DNA from: Sphingobacteriales bacterium
GTDB taxonomy: Bacteria > Bacteroidota > Bacteroidia > Chitinophagales > UBA2359
Assembly: GCA_016711295.1 (NCBI GenBank)
Contig: JADJTE010000019.1
Coordinates: 1 to 41,059, forward strand
Length of the DNA: 41,059 nucleotides
Direction: 5' to 3'
This document shows, in pieces, positions 8,914-19,253 of the stretch (its first letter is position 1; each line of letters starts with the position of its first letter). Made by a program: the position numbers and the translations under genes. The notes under the pieces were generated by a model. It did not search any database. It was not told where the DNA came from and worked only from the letters and a program-made list of their open reading frames with translations.

Positions 8914-10172
8914 ATGCTATCGCTCCTGAACCTATTGACCGAAGCCGTCGTACAGGCTTTGCAAGAACTTTGGAACAACAAACTACGCGCCTTTTTGTCG
9001 GTGTTGGGCATTACTATAGGTATTTTTTGCGTTATTTCGGTGCAAATGATGCTCGATAGCGTGGAGAGAAATGTCAGACAATCATTCCAAAAATTGGGCG
9101 ATGATGTTTTGTTTATCGACCGCATACCTTGGGCAGAGGACCCCGACATGAATTGGTGGAAATATGCCAAACGCCCCGTGCCAAGCTATGAGGACTACCA
9201 AGCTATTGAAAAAAAAGTACCTACTGTTGATAAAGTAGCCATTAGGTCGTTTTTGATGCAGCAAGAAATCAAATATCGCGGCACTACCTTGGATAATGTG
9301 CTGATGGTAGCCTCTACCCACCATTTTTCCGAAATTTTGGACATGGAATTGGCGGAAGGTCGCTTTTTTTCGCCTATCGAATCGCAATTGGGAACTGCGG
9401 TGGTATTGGTAGGCTACGATGTTGCCGAAGAGTTGTTTGGGCAAGCCGAAGCCGCCGTAGGCAAGGAAGTACGTATTATGGGGCGGCGTATGGTCATCAT
9501 TGGAGTTATCAAAAAAGAGGGCAAAAGTCTGCTGGGCGAGGGCTTCGACCAGTTAGTTCTATTGCCGTATAACTATATGCGCCGCTATGTTGATACTAAT
9601 AGCGAAGCGTTTATGCCCCTTATCATAGCGAAAGCAGCACCCGGCGTATCGCTCGACCGCGTACAAGACGACATCACGGGCGTACTGCGCGGGCAACGCA
9701 AGTTGCGCCCCCGCGAAACCGAAAATTTTGCCATTAATCGCATCTCGCTACTCACGGGGCTAATAGATGCCGTATTTTTGGTCATCGATTTGGCGGGTTG
9801 GCTCATCGGCATTTTTTCTATTTTGGTAGGTGGTTTTGGCATTGCCAATATCATGTTTGTATCCGTCAAGGAACGCACCGGCATTATCGGCATCAAAAAA
9901 TCGTTGGGCGCGAAAAGCTATTTTATCCTATTCGAATTTTTGACCGAAGCCATTTTCTTGTGCTTACTGGGCGGTACTTTGGGCTTGGCGGCTGTATTTT
10001 TGCTCTCCTTGCTGGGCAATACCTATATCGATTCGTTCGACCTGCTATTGAGTAGCCAAAATATCATCGTCGGTTTCGCGCTATCGTTTGTTATCGGTAT
10101 TATTGCAGGATTTATTCCTGCCCTCAATGCCGCCCGCATGAATCCGTAGAGGCTATCCGGCAAAACTTTTAG
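8914..10172 (+). CDS. MacB/FtsX-type ABC transporter permease
   Basis: Inner-membrane permease of the MacB/FtsX class, about 419 residues. The first membrane helix follows NNKLRAFLSVLGITIGIF, the hallmark N-terminal motif of these proteins. A periplasmic MacB-type domain covers about residues 45-270, and the FtsX domain with three helices lies at about 280-415, including FGIANIMFVSVKERTGIIGI. I prefer ATG 8914 over the upstream TTG 8893. The visible frame ends at TAG 10147-10149, but adding one base near 10145 continues as NPVEAIRQNF and stops at 10170-10172. That is the usual C-terminus of this family, so a one-base deletion is inferred. No ATPase gene lies next to it; its partner must be elsewhere. 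Confidence 0.9.
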
Positions 10173-10244
10173 GACAAATGTCGCAGTTGCTACTTGAATT
10201 TAGGAATCCTATTTTGCCTCATAATCCATACTGAATTTGTATAT

Positions 10245-11037
10245 ATGATTATTAAAACACTATATGCCCTTTTGCCATTCTGCTTATGTTTGCTCTGGGC
10301 TTGCCGCTCCGACAGAAACGCGGCAAAAAAATGATTTGTCTGAATCTGCCTTATCAAAAAACGGCATAACACTCGTACCCGTTACCGACTCGCCACAATT
10401 TCCGCACGCCTCCTTGCGTATGCACCGCCTACGCGATACGGGACAACGCCCTAAAGTAGTTTTCGATTTTGAATTGGAAAATTTTTACTTAACCCAAATA
10501 ACGCCCGATACTGCTCAAAAGGCTTGTGCCAACGACCCCCGCGGGCAACACATACGCCACAGCCTCAACGGTGCGCCGCCCAAGTCGTATTATATCGATA
10601 CGGCTTCGCAGGTATTACCCGAAGGACATTATGCTTCAATGGCATTTTTGGCGCGTTCGTATGGCGAGAGCGTCAAAGACATTAATGCCGTAGTATTGCA
10701 CCAATTTAATGTGGGCAAACCTGCCAATGGGCAAGATTTTGACCTCACCCGTCCCTTGCTGTTTTATAACCAACCACAAGGCGAATATAGAGGCAATGAC
10801 ACACGCCGCGTACTGCTCGATTTTTTTCTCATCAATACCGACTTGCAAAAAGATGGCAATCGTGTACAAGCTACTATCAACGGTACGCCCTTCGTCCTCA
10901 ACCGATGGACGGCTTATTTCATAGAAGGGCTACCCGACGGCGAAACAAACATACAGCTATCTCTCTTAGACCCACAAGGCAAACCCATCAATAGTACCTT
11001 CAATACCGCTACCCAGACGATACGCTTGCAGAAATAA
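10245..11037 (+). CDS. Conserved lipoprotein of unknown function (one frameshift)
   Basis: Predicted lipoprotein of about 263 residues. ATG 10245-10247 starts a signal peptide ending in a lipobox, CLCLLWAC, with Cys at about residue 20. The frame then slips in a run of seven A near 10324-10330. Adding one A joins RSDRNAAKK to NDLSESALSKNG. The body has a conserved-looking core: GQHIRHSLNGAPPKSYY, EGHYASMAFLARSYGESVK and LLDFFLINTDLQKDGNRV. I recognise this pattern from uncharacterised Bacteroidota proteins but know no function. Its final segment, EGLPDGETNIQLSLLDPQGK, looks like a beta-sandwich. It lies 72 bases after the permease and may be cotranscribed with it. Confidence 0.75.
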
Positions 11038-11321
11038 ATGCCAACTACCGTAGCTCGCAAGTAGTGGTCTGTGTTTTAAATTTCGGGAACAAATTTCGGT
11101 CAATGCTGCTTTGTAGCAAAGTCGCGAGCAAGATGTTCGCGTTGTTTTTTTTACTCAAAATTAGAAAATCAGACCCGTATCTATTTGGCAAAAAAATACA
11201 AACGGCGTTTAAACCAATTGCCTCCGATACTATCTAAGCCATACCCGCAGTTTCTGCCCTTGCACTCGGCTCAACCCATTGCATTATTATCTTATAATTT
11301 TCCTAAAAAATTATTTTAGTC
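11038..11321. other. Intergenic region with a dispersed short repeat
   Basis: 284 bases between two lipoprotein genes. It holds one half of a bipartite repeat (20 bases at 11152-11171 plus 12 bases at 11186-11197) that recurs near 36758. Otherwise nothing is recognised. Confidence 0.5.
11152..11197 (+). repeat. Dispersed bipartite repeat, copy 1
   Basis: TACTCAAAATTAGAAAATCA (11152-11171), a 14-base variable gap, then TGGCAAAAAAAT (11186-11197). The same two blocks in the same order, with an 11-base gap, occur at 36758-36800. Both are in noncoding DNA. Confidence 0.6.
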
Positions 11322-12058
11322 ATGAAAAAACGAGTATTGCCCTTGCCTTGGGCTTCGTATTGGTATTTTTTAATGCCTGCGCTTCGCTCAACCAAATTGT
11401 CAAAGATGCCTCTAATGTCTTGGAGAATGGCAGCGGCAATGTTACCCAGAACGAGGTAATTATGGGTTTGAAGGAAGCCTTGCAAGTAGGCATTACTAAC
11501 GGCGCAGATGTGGTGTCGAAAACCGACGGTTATTTCAAGAACCCTCAAATCAAAATACCACTGCCGTCCGAAGCCGCCAAAGTAGAAAAAGCACTGCGCG
11601 ATGTGGGCTTAGGAGCAGAAGTAGATAAAGCCATACTCACTATTAACAGAGGGGCAGAAGATGCGGCTAAAAGTGCGAAGCCAATTTTTGTGAGTGCGAT
11701 TACAAAAATGACCATCAGCGATGCGATGAATATTTTGAAAGGCACTGACAAAACCGCTGCCACCAAATACCTACGCCGCACCACAGGCACAGAATTGCAT
11801 AATGCCTTTAAGCCCGTCATTACCAAATCGTTAGACAAAACATTGGCGACTAAAAATTATACCAATATCATCAACGAATACAATAAACTCCCGCTGGTGA
11901 GAAAATTAAACCCCGACCTAAGCGAGTTTGTCACCCAAAAAGCTTTGGACGGACTGTTTATGATGATAGAAAAAGAAGAGCAAAAAATTAGGCAAGACCC
12001 ATTAGCCCGCGTTACTGCCTTGCTCAAAAAAGTGTTCAAACTGCAAGATAGCAAATAG
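11322..12058 (+). CDS. DUF4197 lipoprotein (one frameshift at its start)
   Basis: Member of the DUF4197 family of exported proteins, about 246 residues after correction; function unknown. ATG 11322-11324 begins MKK, then a run of six A lacks one base. With it restored the protein continues TSIALALGFVLVFFNACASL, a signal peptide with a lipobox around NAC. The mature part shows the family pattern: EVIMGLKEALQVGITNGAD, IPLPSEAAKVEKALRDVGLG, INRGAEDAAKSAKPIF and the C-terminal LNPDLSEFVTQKALDGLF followed by DPLARVTALLKKVF. It is followed at once by a strong terminator, so it ends its transcription unit. Confidence 0.88.
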
Positions 12059-12076
12059 ACCTTTCTGCCAGAGCAG

Positions 12077-12112
12077 AAAAGGCGTATTCCCATTCGGAAT
12101 ACGCCTTTTTGT
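12077..12112 (+). terminator. Rho-independent terminator after the DUF4197 gene
   Basis: Perfect 14-bp stem, AAAAGGCGTATTCC (12077-12090) and its complement (12096-12109), with a five-base loop CATTC and a T-run at 12106-12110. It starts 19 bases after the stop codon. The A-rich foot also lets it work on the minus strand. Confidence 0.88.
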
Positions 12113-12437
12113 ATATATAATAATTGTGTGTTTTGTTGAGAGAGAAAGCAGTGGCTCAATAATAGCTTTGCCACCAAGCAGCAAGAACTCTGCCAAATAA
12201 ATTGATGTCTCAATATTATTTAAATTTTGACATTAATTGTTTATTTTTTGAATATAAAATAAGAAAATAAACGTATTTAACCCCCCATTATTGCCGAAGA
12301 GCAGCCACTTTACGTGCATAAAAGCCCACGCCTACGCTTGCATAGAGCAAAAATAGCTATAGGCAAACATTATCACCGATTAATAGCTACCTTTGCGCAT
12401 AGCTATGCCAATCCGACCTTAATCCACCAAAAACCGT
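12113..12437. other. Intergenic region upstream of the VCBS gene
   Basis: A+T-rich spacer of 325 bases. Apart from the candidate promoter at 12388 I see no gene, RNA or repeat. The overlapping open frame starting at 12314 has no coding character. Confidence 0.5.
12388..12395 (+). promoter_or_regulatory. Candidate -7 element of the VCBS gene
   Basis: TACCTTTG, exact match to TAnnTTTG, 42 bases before the ATG. No convincing -33 element at the usual spacing. Confidence 0.45.
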
Positions 12438-14726
12438 ATGTCGCCATTAGCTCGTATTTATTGCCTCTCGTTGTTCGGCTGCTGTATGACTTTATCATTG
12501 GCTTTGTCGGCACAAATTTCCTTTACCCGCCAAACTGATATACCCGTAGAAGCCTACGGCAACGCCTTAGCGTTTGCTTGGGCGGGCGGGCTAAACAATC
12601 CCCAATTTTCAGAAATAGACTTAGATAATGACAGTATATTAGATTTATTTATATTTGACCGAAATGGCAATCAATTACTGCCGCTACTCAACAGCGGCAT
12701 ACCCAATACGAGCGATTATACCTTGTCGCTCGCGACGGTGCGCCATTTTCCCGCTCTAAGCGATTGGGCCTTGCTGCGCGATTATAATTGCGATGGGGCT
12801 GCCGATATTTTTACATCGGTAGGCGGTAGTGGTATTCGCGTGTATCGCGGCGCGTGGAATAGCGACAGTCAATTAACTTTTGCCCTGTCGATAGATACAG
12901 TTTTGGCAAACGACGCAAAATTAGTAGTAGCGGGCTACGACATTCCTGCCATAGATGATTTGGACAACGATGGTGACTTGGACATATTGGCTTTTGCCCA
13001 AAATGGTGGGCACGTGATGTTTTATCGCAATATAGCCGCGCCTTGCGCCCTGCCTACCTATGTACTCGCCGACCCTTGTTGGGGCGATTTCTACGAATCG
13101 GGGCTTACTACCTCCTTAGATTTGGACGCACCCTGCACGCCCATGCCGCCCGAAAAACCCACTGCTAATCCCCAGCCCGATATCCATCTGCCCAACGCTG
13201 ATGCCGAAAAATCGACTTTGCACCCTGGTTCTACCTTGCTTACAACCGATTTGGACGGCAATGGCACGGTAGATTTGGTCTTGGGCGATATTTCATTCGA
13301 CAACCTCGTGGCTACCTTTAATGATGGAACAGCAGACGACGCCCACGTATCGGTACAAGACACGCTATTTCCTGCTTATGACCAAAGCACGCACCTCTAT
13401 ATTTTTCCCGCAGCTTTTGAAGCAGACATAGACAATAATGGTACAAAAGATATGTTAGTAGCAGGCAATGCCAAAGTGCAGGCAGACCATTACCGCTGCG
13501 TATGGCTTTATCGCAACAGCCAAACATTAGGGGCACAGTATAGCTACGAAACCGATACATTTTTGGTGCGCGATATGATAGACCTAAGCCGCCGTGCCGC
13601 GCCCGCCTTATTTGACCATAACGGCGATGGTTTATTAGACCTCGTTGTGGGCAATTATGGCTATATGAACGAAGACCAAACATTTACCGCCGCCTTAGCA
13701 CTATTCGAGAATATAGGAACGGCTACGGCACCTGCTTTCCGTTTGGTTAGCCGCAATTATGCGCAGGTCAATCAGCAATTTGCGCTGCCGCGCCGTGCCC
13801 TCAAACCCGCTTTTGGCGATTTGGACAACGACGGCGACCAAGATATGCTCATCGGCGACGAGGACGGATTTTTGCACTATTTTAATAACCAACCCATAAG
13901 CGGCATTGCCAATTGGGTCTTGATGGGCGAACAATACCAAGGCATTGATATTGCCCAAAACAATTCGCCACAGCTCACCGATGTCGATGGCGACGGCTTA
14001 ATCGATTTGTTAGTGGGCACACATAATGGCATTATACAGTATAGACGCAATATGGGCACAGCAAATGCCCCCTTGTTCAATACCAATACCAATGGCTTTT
14101 TTGGCGGCATAGATGTGCGGCAACTCGGTTCGCCAACCGGACACGCCACACCCATTTTGACCACCTTGCAAGGCGAGCGCGTATTGATAGTAGGCTCCGA
14201 AAGCGGCTTGGTGCGCTTATACCACAATATTGAAGGCAATATTAATAGCGGTGGCTTGTTCTCCGAAATTACTTTGCCAACTGTGGGTATTACCCAACCC
14301 GACGGTACTACGCGCCACCTATACGGCGAGTTTTCTAAGCCCGCTGCCGCCGATTTGGACAACGACGGATTTTTAGACCTCATTGTGGGCATCAATCAAG
14401 GTGGTTTGGTCTGGCTTGAAGTAGCCGATACCACAGTAGGCGTCAGCAGCCCCAGCACCACACCTACCGCATTAGGCATACAACCCAACCCCGCTACATC
14501 GACAGCCTACCTGTCTTTGCCGTCTGAATGGCTATTTCAGTCCAACAGCTCTTGCCGGATTGATATATATGACTTAAATGGAAAATTGCACTTTTCGCAA
14601 CATATCGACCCCGCTGCCGCTGCCGAGCCTATCGCTTTGTCCGTTGCGCAATTGCCAGTGGGTATGTATGTAGTACAAGCAGCTACTACGCGGGATAGGG
14701 CTACGGGTAAGTTGTTTCGGTGGTGA
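12438..14726 (+). CDS. Secreted FG-GAP/VCBS-repeat protein with T9SS sorting domain
   Basis: Exported surface or extracellular protein of 762 residues, frame intact. The signal peptide covers about residues 1-25 (cleavage near LALSA). At least nine calcium-loop motifs of the FG-GAP/VCBS type follow, for example DLDNDSILDLFIF, DDLDNDGDLDILAF, TDLDGNGTVDLVLG, GDLDNDGDQDMLIG and ADLDNDGFLDLIVG, consistent with a beta-propeller. The last 80 or so residues are a type A sorting domain: LGIQPNPATSTAYLSLP, then IDIYDLNGKLHFSQH and a final basic GKLFRW. That means export by the T9SS and attachment to the cell surface. Ligand and role are not evident. It may be a structural or adhesive protein. A MITE lies just downstream. 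Confidence 0.92.
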   Translation: MSPLARIYCLSLFGCCMTLSLALSAQISFTRQTDIPVEAYGNALAFAWAGGLNNPQFSEIDLDNDSILDLFIFDRNGNQLLPLLNSGIPNTSDYTLSLATVRHFPALSDWALLRDYNCDGAADIFTSVGGSGIRVYRGAWNSDSQLTFALSIDTVLANDAKLVVAGYDIPAIDDLDNDGDLDILAFAQNGGHVMFYRNIAAPCALPTYVLADPCWGDFYESGLTTSLDLDAPCTPMPPEKPTANPQPDIHLPNADAEKSTLHPGSTLLTTDLDGNGTVDLVLGDISFDNLVATFNDGTADDAHVSVQDTLFPAYDQSTHLYIFPAAFEADIDNNGTKDMLVAGNAKVQADHYRCVWLYRNSQTLGAQYSYETDTFLVRDMIDLSRRAAPALFDHNGDGLLDLVVGNYGYMNEDQTFTAALALFENIGTATAPAFRLVSRNYAQVNQQFALPRRALKPAFGDLDNDGDQDMLIGDEDGFLHYFNNQPISGIANWVLMGEQYQGIDIAQNNSPQLTDVDGDGLIDLLVGTHNGIIQYRRNMGTANAPLFNTNTNGFFGGIDVRQLGSPTGHATPILTTLQGERVLIVGSESGLVRLYHNIEGNINSGGLFSEITLPTVGITQPDGTTRHLYGEFSKPAAADLDNDGFLDLIVGINQGGLVWLEVADTTVGVSSPSTTPTALGIQPNPATSTAYLSLPSEWLFQSNSSCRIDIYDLNGKLHFSQHIDPAAAAEPIALSVAQLPVGMYVVQAATTRDRATGKLFRW

Positions 14727-14793
14727 GGGCTAAAAGGGATTGGGCAAAAATTAATCCGTAACTTCCTCTTGATAGTAGCTGGTAAAAACCGCT

Positions 14794-14915
14794 GTAACTA
14801 TTTAGCCTTGTAGGGTGAATAGCCATTTCTAATCGAATATGCATCGATGTCAGGCATTATTAGATAAGGATTGCTCATTACCCCATACCCAAAACCCTAT
14901 ACCCTAAATAGTTAC
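14794..14915. mobile_element. MITE-like element, copy 1 (122 bp)
   Basis: Non-coding element with exact 12-base terminal inverted repeats GTAACTATTTAG, extended imperfectly to about 22 bases. It is flanked by a perfect 8-base direct repeat, AAACCGCT, at 14786-14793 and 14916-14923. A second copy lies inverted at 18381-18502 and differs at about six positions by eye. It carries no transposase, so it must move in trans. It lies between the convergent 3' ends of the VCBS and metalloprotease genes. Confidence 0.9.
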
Positions 14916-14995
14916 AAACCGCTTTACAAAGCCTGAATAGAGATTTTGGCGGCAGAATGATGGGGGTCAATGCCCCAAAATCGGGAATTTAGGAT

Positions 14996-17172
14996 TTAAT
15001 ATCTTATCTCATTTACACCTATGACGGCAGCATTGGGGCGGTATTGATTAAAATCGGCGATGGTGATATTGCGGTCTAAATTGCAATCGCCATCTAAATA
15101 TTGGTTGGGCGCACTGCCTATTTGTGTGGCATACAAATTATAGTCTGATATATTTATTATTCCATTAGCGATAAAGTCGCCTGAATAAAGTGCGTATTTA
15201 CCATTGCTCATCAAGGCTACTTGGTTGCTGCCGTGTATGTTAGCGGCTTGGGTAAAATCTAAGGCGGCAGCGTTGGGTAGTGTTATGGCATTTTTCGAGA
15301 TAGCAGCCAAGTGGTTGCGGTGGCGGATGGCTATATAGTAAGGCATATATGGGTTTAGGTCAGTAAAGGGTACGCCTATGGCGCCATCGGTTGCTAGCAG
15401 TGTGCCGTCGTTGCGTAGTAGGGCGGCGCGGCGTTCTATTGGGGCACCGTTCAGTGTGCTGCGGGCTTCTACCAATACCCAATCGGTGGTGTTGGTAGGT
15501 AGTGCACTAAATGTTTCGGTGCCTGTATAGAGCCATGGTACGCGATTGAAGGGTTGTGCGGTGGGTATGACGCTGCCTAATGTGGTACTCATCAAGCCCG
15601 TAGTAGTATTATAAGGTCCTTGTAAAAACACTTTTATGCGGGCGCGAATGCCGCAGGCACTGGTATTAGGCTGATAGCTGCCGCCCGTACAACCGTTATT
15701 TTGTGCGCTGTGTGCCAATGCGATATGGGCGCAAGTAAGTGCGTCATCGTCTATTTGTCGTATATCGACACCCGATACGAGCGAAGGATACATCAGTTTG
15801 CCATAGTCTAATACGTGCCCTTGTCCGTTAGCGTGCCCTAATTCGTGTACGACGATAGATTCAAAATCTTTGTTGGCAGCGGGCGTAGCCCCAGGTCCGT
15901 AATTCCATGTAACGGCAGTTGAAAATAGCATGTCTATTTCGATAATGTATTTATCGCCATTGGTACATGAAGAGTACCAGCGAGTAGTTTGTCCCAGAGT
16001 GCCGACGGGTAGCGTACAATTGTTGTCGAACGATAGTATATTGATATTGTCGTTGGCGGCGCAGGTGGTCTCGGTGGGTGTAGCGGCGGTAATCATATTG
16101 ATGAGCGCGGCGCAACGCCATGTTTGTAGGGCGCGTTGTATGGCGTTTTTGGCAGCGGTATTGCTGCTGATAGTAGTGCTATACCGAAACGAATAACCAC
16201 CTGCCGTATTATCGTTGCCCAAATTGACTGCCGCAAAGCCCGCTACATTTTTGTTGTATAATACAGTTATTTCGTCTATCGATTCGCCCGTTGCGTCGCT
16301 GCTGTTTTGATGCGGATAGCCCCGCTGCCCGCGCCTGCCGTACCGCCCACTATGTCGCTTCCGGGCACAACAACGCGGATTTGCGTATCTGTCCACGAAA
16401 CGATATGGTTGGCGGGCGCATTTTGGTAGGCGACCGAAAGACCATAAAAGTCGGGATTGCGGAATCTTACGGCAGATAACCCCGTGTAGGTACCAAAATC
16501 GGTACCTGTGATGGTGATGGTATCGCGCATACCCGCCCTGACGGTTGTAGGGCTGATGGCGGTGATATTGGGCAGCACTTGTTCGGCTTTGGCAGCGGTT
16601 GGTGTTATGGGAGCAATGGTTTCGTAGGATTTGCCCAATAATTGAGCGAGGGCTTGATAGATGTCTTTGCCCAAATTATAATAATTTTGACGGGTGTCGG
16701 CTGCTGTTTGGTCGCTTAGGTCGTAGGCGATAAAGCCTTGCACGCCGCTGTAGGCTTGTAGTGCTATTATGGACGAGGTATAATTTTTGGGCAAGTCGAT
16801 GTCGGCGGTTTGGGCAAAAAACAATCCGATGTCGCCTATGTGCAGCGACAATTCGGGCGTTACGGTTTCGGTGATATCGCCTACGGTGCCGCCGCGATAC
16901 AGCAAATAGGCTTCCGACGATTGTTGGGAGCAATAATTACCCTTAAAATCTTTGGTCAGTTTGATGGTATTGAGCGTATAGATATGCGCACCTTCATTAT
17001 CCCAAAATGCATATTGTGCTACTACACGCCCTTCCAAAATATAAGGTGCTTGAGTGGCGCGTTGGGCAAGTGATAAGTGGTCGAGCATACATTGGGCGGC
17101 TAAGTAGTTGCCCGAACAAAGGCAGCCAGAGCAAAGTGCGAAGGTCGTGACAATAAATTTGAGGAAATACAT
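14996..17172 (-). CDS. Secreted metzincin-type zinc protease with IPT/TIG domain (one frameshift)
   Basis: Exported protein of about 725 residues. MYFLKFIVTTFALCSGCLC is a signal peptide. Residues about 25-190 are a Cys-containing N-terminal region. Residues 200-292 look like an IPT/TIG immunoglobulin-like domain (ITAISPTTVRAGMRDTITIT). The frame slips once near 16300. The second part holds a zinc site, VVHELGHANGQGH, matching HExxHxxGxxH of metzincins, with a Met-turn candidate in GKLMYPSL. The C-terminal 220 residues are a module shared with the CotH protein at 22644-25439: a beta-rich part with RRAALLRNDG and RHRNHLA, then dockerin-like calcium loops (GDCNLDRNITIADFNQY), ending EIRY. The module lacks a canonical type A or B T9SS tail. 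Probably an extracellular or surface protease. Confidence 0.85.
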
Positions 17173-17340
17173 TTATGTAATTTATGCGTTTGTGGTGTGG
17201 TGATTAAAAATGTGAATAGCCCTGCAAAAGTAGGCAGTAATCGCAGCATCTAAAAGTGCAATTTGTTTTTTTCTTACAACTTCAAAATGATATTTTGTGG
17301 ATAAGGGCGCGAATTAACAGAAAAACAAGGCAAAAAAACG

Positions 17341-17348
17341 TACCTTTG
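17341..17348 (+). promoter_or_regulatory. Candidate -7 element of the CBS-type gene
   Basis: TACCTTTG, exact -7 consensus, ending 19 bases before the ATG at 17368. This implies a very short leader of about 12 bases. No -33 TTTG at the expected position. Confidence 0.55.
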
Positions 17349-17367
17349 CGTTCCTAAAAGTAAAATT

Positions 17368-18342
17368 ATGTATTATCAAAACGTATTAGCAGCTATCGGC
17401 AATACACCGCTCATCAAACTCAACCGAGTGACTGATGATATCAAAGCTACTGTCTTAGCCAAAGTCGAGTTTTTTAATCCTGGCAACTCTATCAAAGACC
17501 GAATGGCACTGAAAATGGTAGATGATGCCGAACGCGACGGACGTTTGAAACCCGGCGGCACGATTATCGAATGCACATCGGGCAATACGGGCATGGGATT
17601 GGCTATTGTTGCAGCAGTAAGAGGTTATAAATGTATATTTACAACAACCGATAAACAATCAAAAGAAAAAGTAGATATACTAAAAGCTATGGGTGCAGAA
17701 GTGATTGTATGCCCCACTAACGTAGCCCCCGACGACCCACGCTCTTACTACGCCACCGCTGCCCGCCTAAGCCGCGAAATACCTAACTCAATACACATCA
17801 ATCAATACGACAATCTATCGAACCGACAAGCCCACTACGAAACCACCGGTCCTGAAATTTGGCAACAGACCGAAGGCAAAATTACGCATTTTATCGTGGG
17901 TGTGGGTACGGGCGGCACTATTTCGGGTACGGCGAAATACCTGAAAGAGCAAAATCCCAATATACAGGTGATAGGGGTAGATACCTACGGCTCCGCCCTC
18001 AAAAAATACCACGAAACCGGCATTTTTGACCACAGCGAAATATATCCCTATATCACCGAAGGCATAGGCGAAGACATCATACCGCTCAATATCGATTTTG
18101 ACCTCATAGACCGCTTTGTGAAAGTGACCGACAAAGATGGAGCTATTATGGCGCGTAGGCTGGCAAAAGAAGAGGGGTTATTTCTGGGTTATTCATGCGG
18201 CTCGGCGGTGCAGGGCATTCACGAAATAAAAGACAGCCTAACCGAAAATGATGTGGTAGTCGTCGTATTTCATGACCACGGCAGCCGCTATGTGGGCAAG
18301 CTATTCAACGACGATTGGATGAACGAAAAAGGATTTTTATAA
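17368..18342 (+). CDS. Cystathionine beta-synthase/cysteine synthase family PLP enzyme
   Basis: Cytosolic fold-type II PLP enzyme of 324 residues. The PLP lysine is Lys43 in FFNPGNSIKDRMALKM. The substrate loop is TSGNTGMGLAI and the phosphate-binding loop is GVGTGGTISGTAKYL. The middle section (VCPTNVAPDDPRSYYATAAR, INQYDNLSNRQAHYETTGPE) and ITEGIGEDIIP are closer to cystathionine beta-synthase than to ordinary CysK. It lacks the C-terminal CBS-domain pair, as in many bacterial forms. Likely reaction: serine (or O-acetylserine) plus a thiol donor in cysteine or transsulfuration metabolism. No cystathionine lyase gene is adjacent, so the exact step is undecided. Frame intact. Confidence 0.9.
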   Translation: MYYQNVLAAIGNTPLIKLNRVTDDIKATVLAKVEFFNPGNSIKDRMALKMVDDAERDGRLKPGGTIIECTSGNTGMGLAIVAAVRGYKCIFTTTDKQSKEKVDILKAMGAEVIVCPTNVAPDDPRSYYATAARLSREIPNSIHINQYDNLSNRQAHYETTGPEIWQQTEGKITHFIVGVGTGGTISGTAKYLKEQNPNIQVIGVDTYGSALKKYHETGIFDHSEIYPYITEGIGEDIIPLNIDFDLIDRFVKVTDKDGAIMARRLAKEEGLFLGYSCGSAVQGIHEIKDSLTENDVVVVVFHDHGSRYVGKLFNDDWMNEKGFL

Positions 18343-18380
18343 CCCATTATTTGTGTCGAACCTCGTCACAATGAATAATA

Positions 18381-18502
18381 GTAACTATTTAGGGTATAGG
18401 GTTTTGGGTATGGGGTAATGAGCAATGCTTATCTAATAATGTCTGGCATCGCTGCATATTCGATTAGAAATGGCTATTTCCCCTACAAGGCTAAATAGTT
18501 AC
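18381..18502. mobile_element. MITE-like element, copy 2 (122 bp)
   Basis: Same length and ends as copy 1 (GTAACTATTTAG at both termini, inverted) and in the opposite orientation. Its own perfect 8-base target duplication is GAATAATA at 18373-18380 and 18503-18510. The different duplications show two independent insertions. It lies between the CBS-type gene and yqgE. Confidence 0.9.
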
Positions 18503-18581
18503 GAATAATAATAATACATCAATACAGGATAATTGTCTTTTATAAACAAATAAATATTTTATAGCATTTGCCTATTTAACT

Positions 18582-19155
18582 ATGCCGACCATCTTCGACC
18601 GACAAGCTAAACCGCGCAAAGGCAGCCTGCTACTCGCCGAACCCTTTATGGACGACCCCAATTTTAGGCGTGGTGTGGTGATACGGTGCGAACACGACGA
18701 AACAAGTACATTCGGCTTAATGCTGAACCGACCCATAGATGCAGTGTTGGGCAACGTATTGCCCGAACTTGCCCATTTCGAGGCACAACTTTACTACGGC
18801 GGACCCTGCCGCACCGAAACCATGCACTACCTACACCGTTACGGCAAACTGATAGATGATTGCGTCAACTTGGGCAATGGCATATTTTGGGGCGGGCATT
18901 TCGAGCAAATTAAATCCTATATACTAAGCGGTGATATAACCCCCGACGGCATTCGGTTTTTTATCGGATTTGCGGGCTGGGACGGGCAGCAACTCAACGA
19001 CGAACTAAAAAGAACATTCGTGGTTTGTAACCGAAAGTGCAGCAGATTACGTATTTGCCGATGATAGCGACGAACTATGGCGCGACATACTGCGCGATAT
19101 GGGCGGCGAATACCGCGAAATTGCCAATTATCCCGAAAATCCAAGCCTCAACTAA
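18582..19155 (+). CDS. yqgE: YqgE/AlgH family protein (UPF0301), one frameshift
   Basis: Small cytosolic protein of the YqgE/AlgH family, about 190 residues; function not firmly known. The N-terminus shows the family start: KGSLLLAEPFMDDPNFRRGV, followed by HDETSTFGLMLNRPI and later YYGGP and FFIGFAGWDGQQLNDELK. The frame then breaks in a run of five A near 19008-19012. With one A removed it continues LKEHSWFVTESAADYVF and ends DMGGEYREIANYPENPSLN at TAA 19153-19155. The corrected length and tail agree with the family. The affected gene is widely conserved, which argues for a sequence error, not decay. Confidence 0.9.
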
Positions 19156-19253
19156 GCGCGTATTCTGAGCAGTTAGGGTGGCTGTCAATAAGAATTGATG
19201 CCAACAGGCCCTCGCAACCTCAATATGTGCCCTCCAACTTATTGGTACTATTC

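Noticed and set aside
14794..18502. The two inverted 122-bp elements as ends of one composite transposon carrying the metzincin and CBS-type genes
   Set aside because: Each copy has its own distinct 8-bp target duplication directly at both of its ends, so they inserted independently. No duplication flanks the whole segment.
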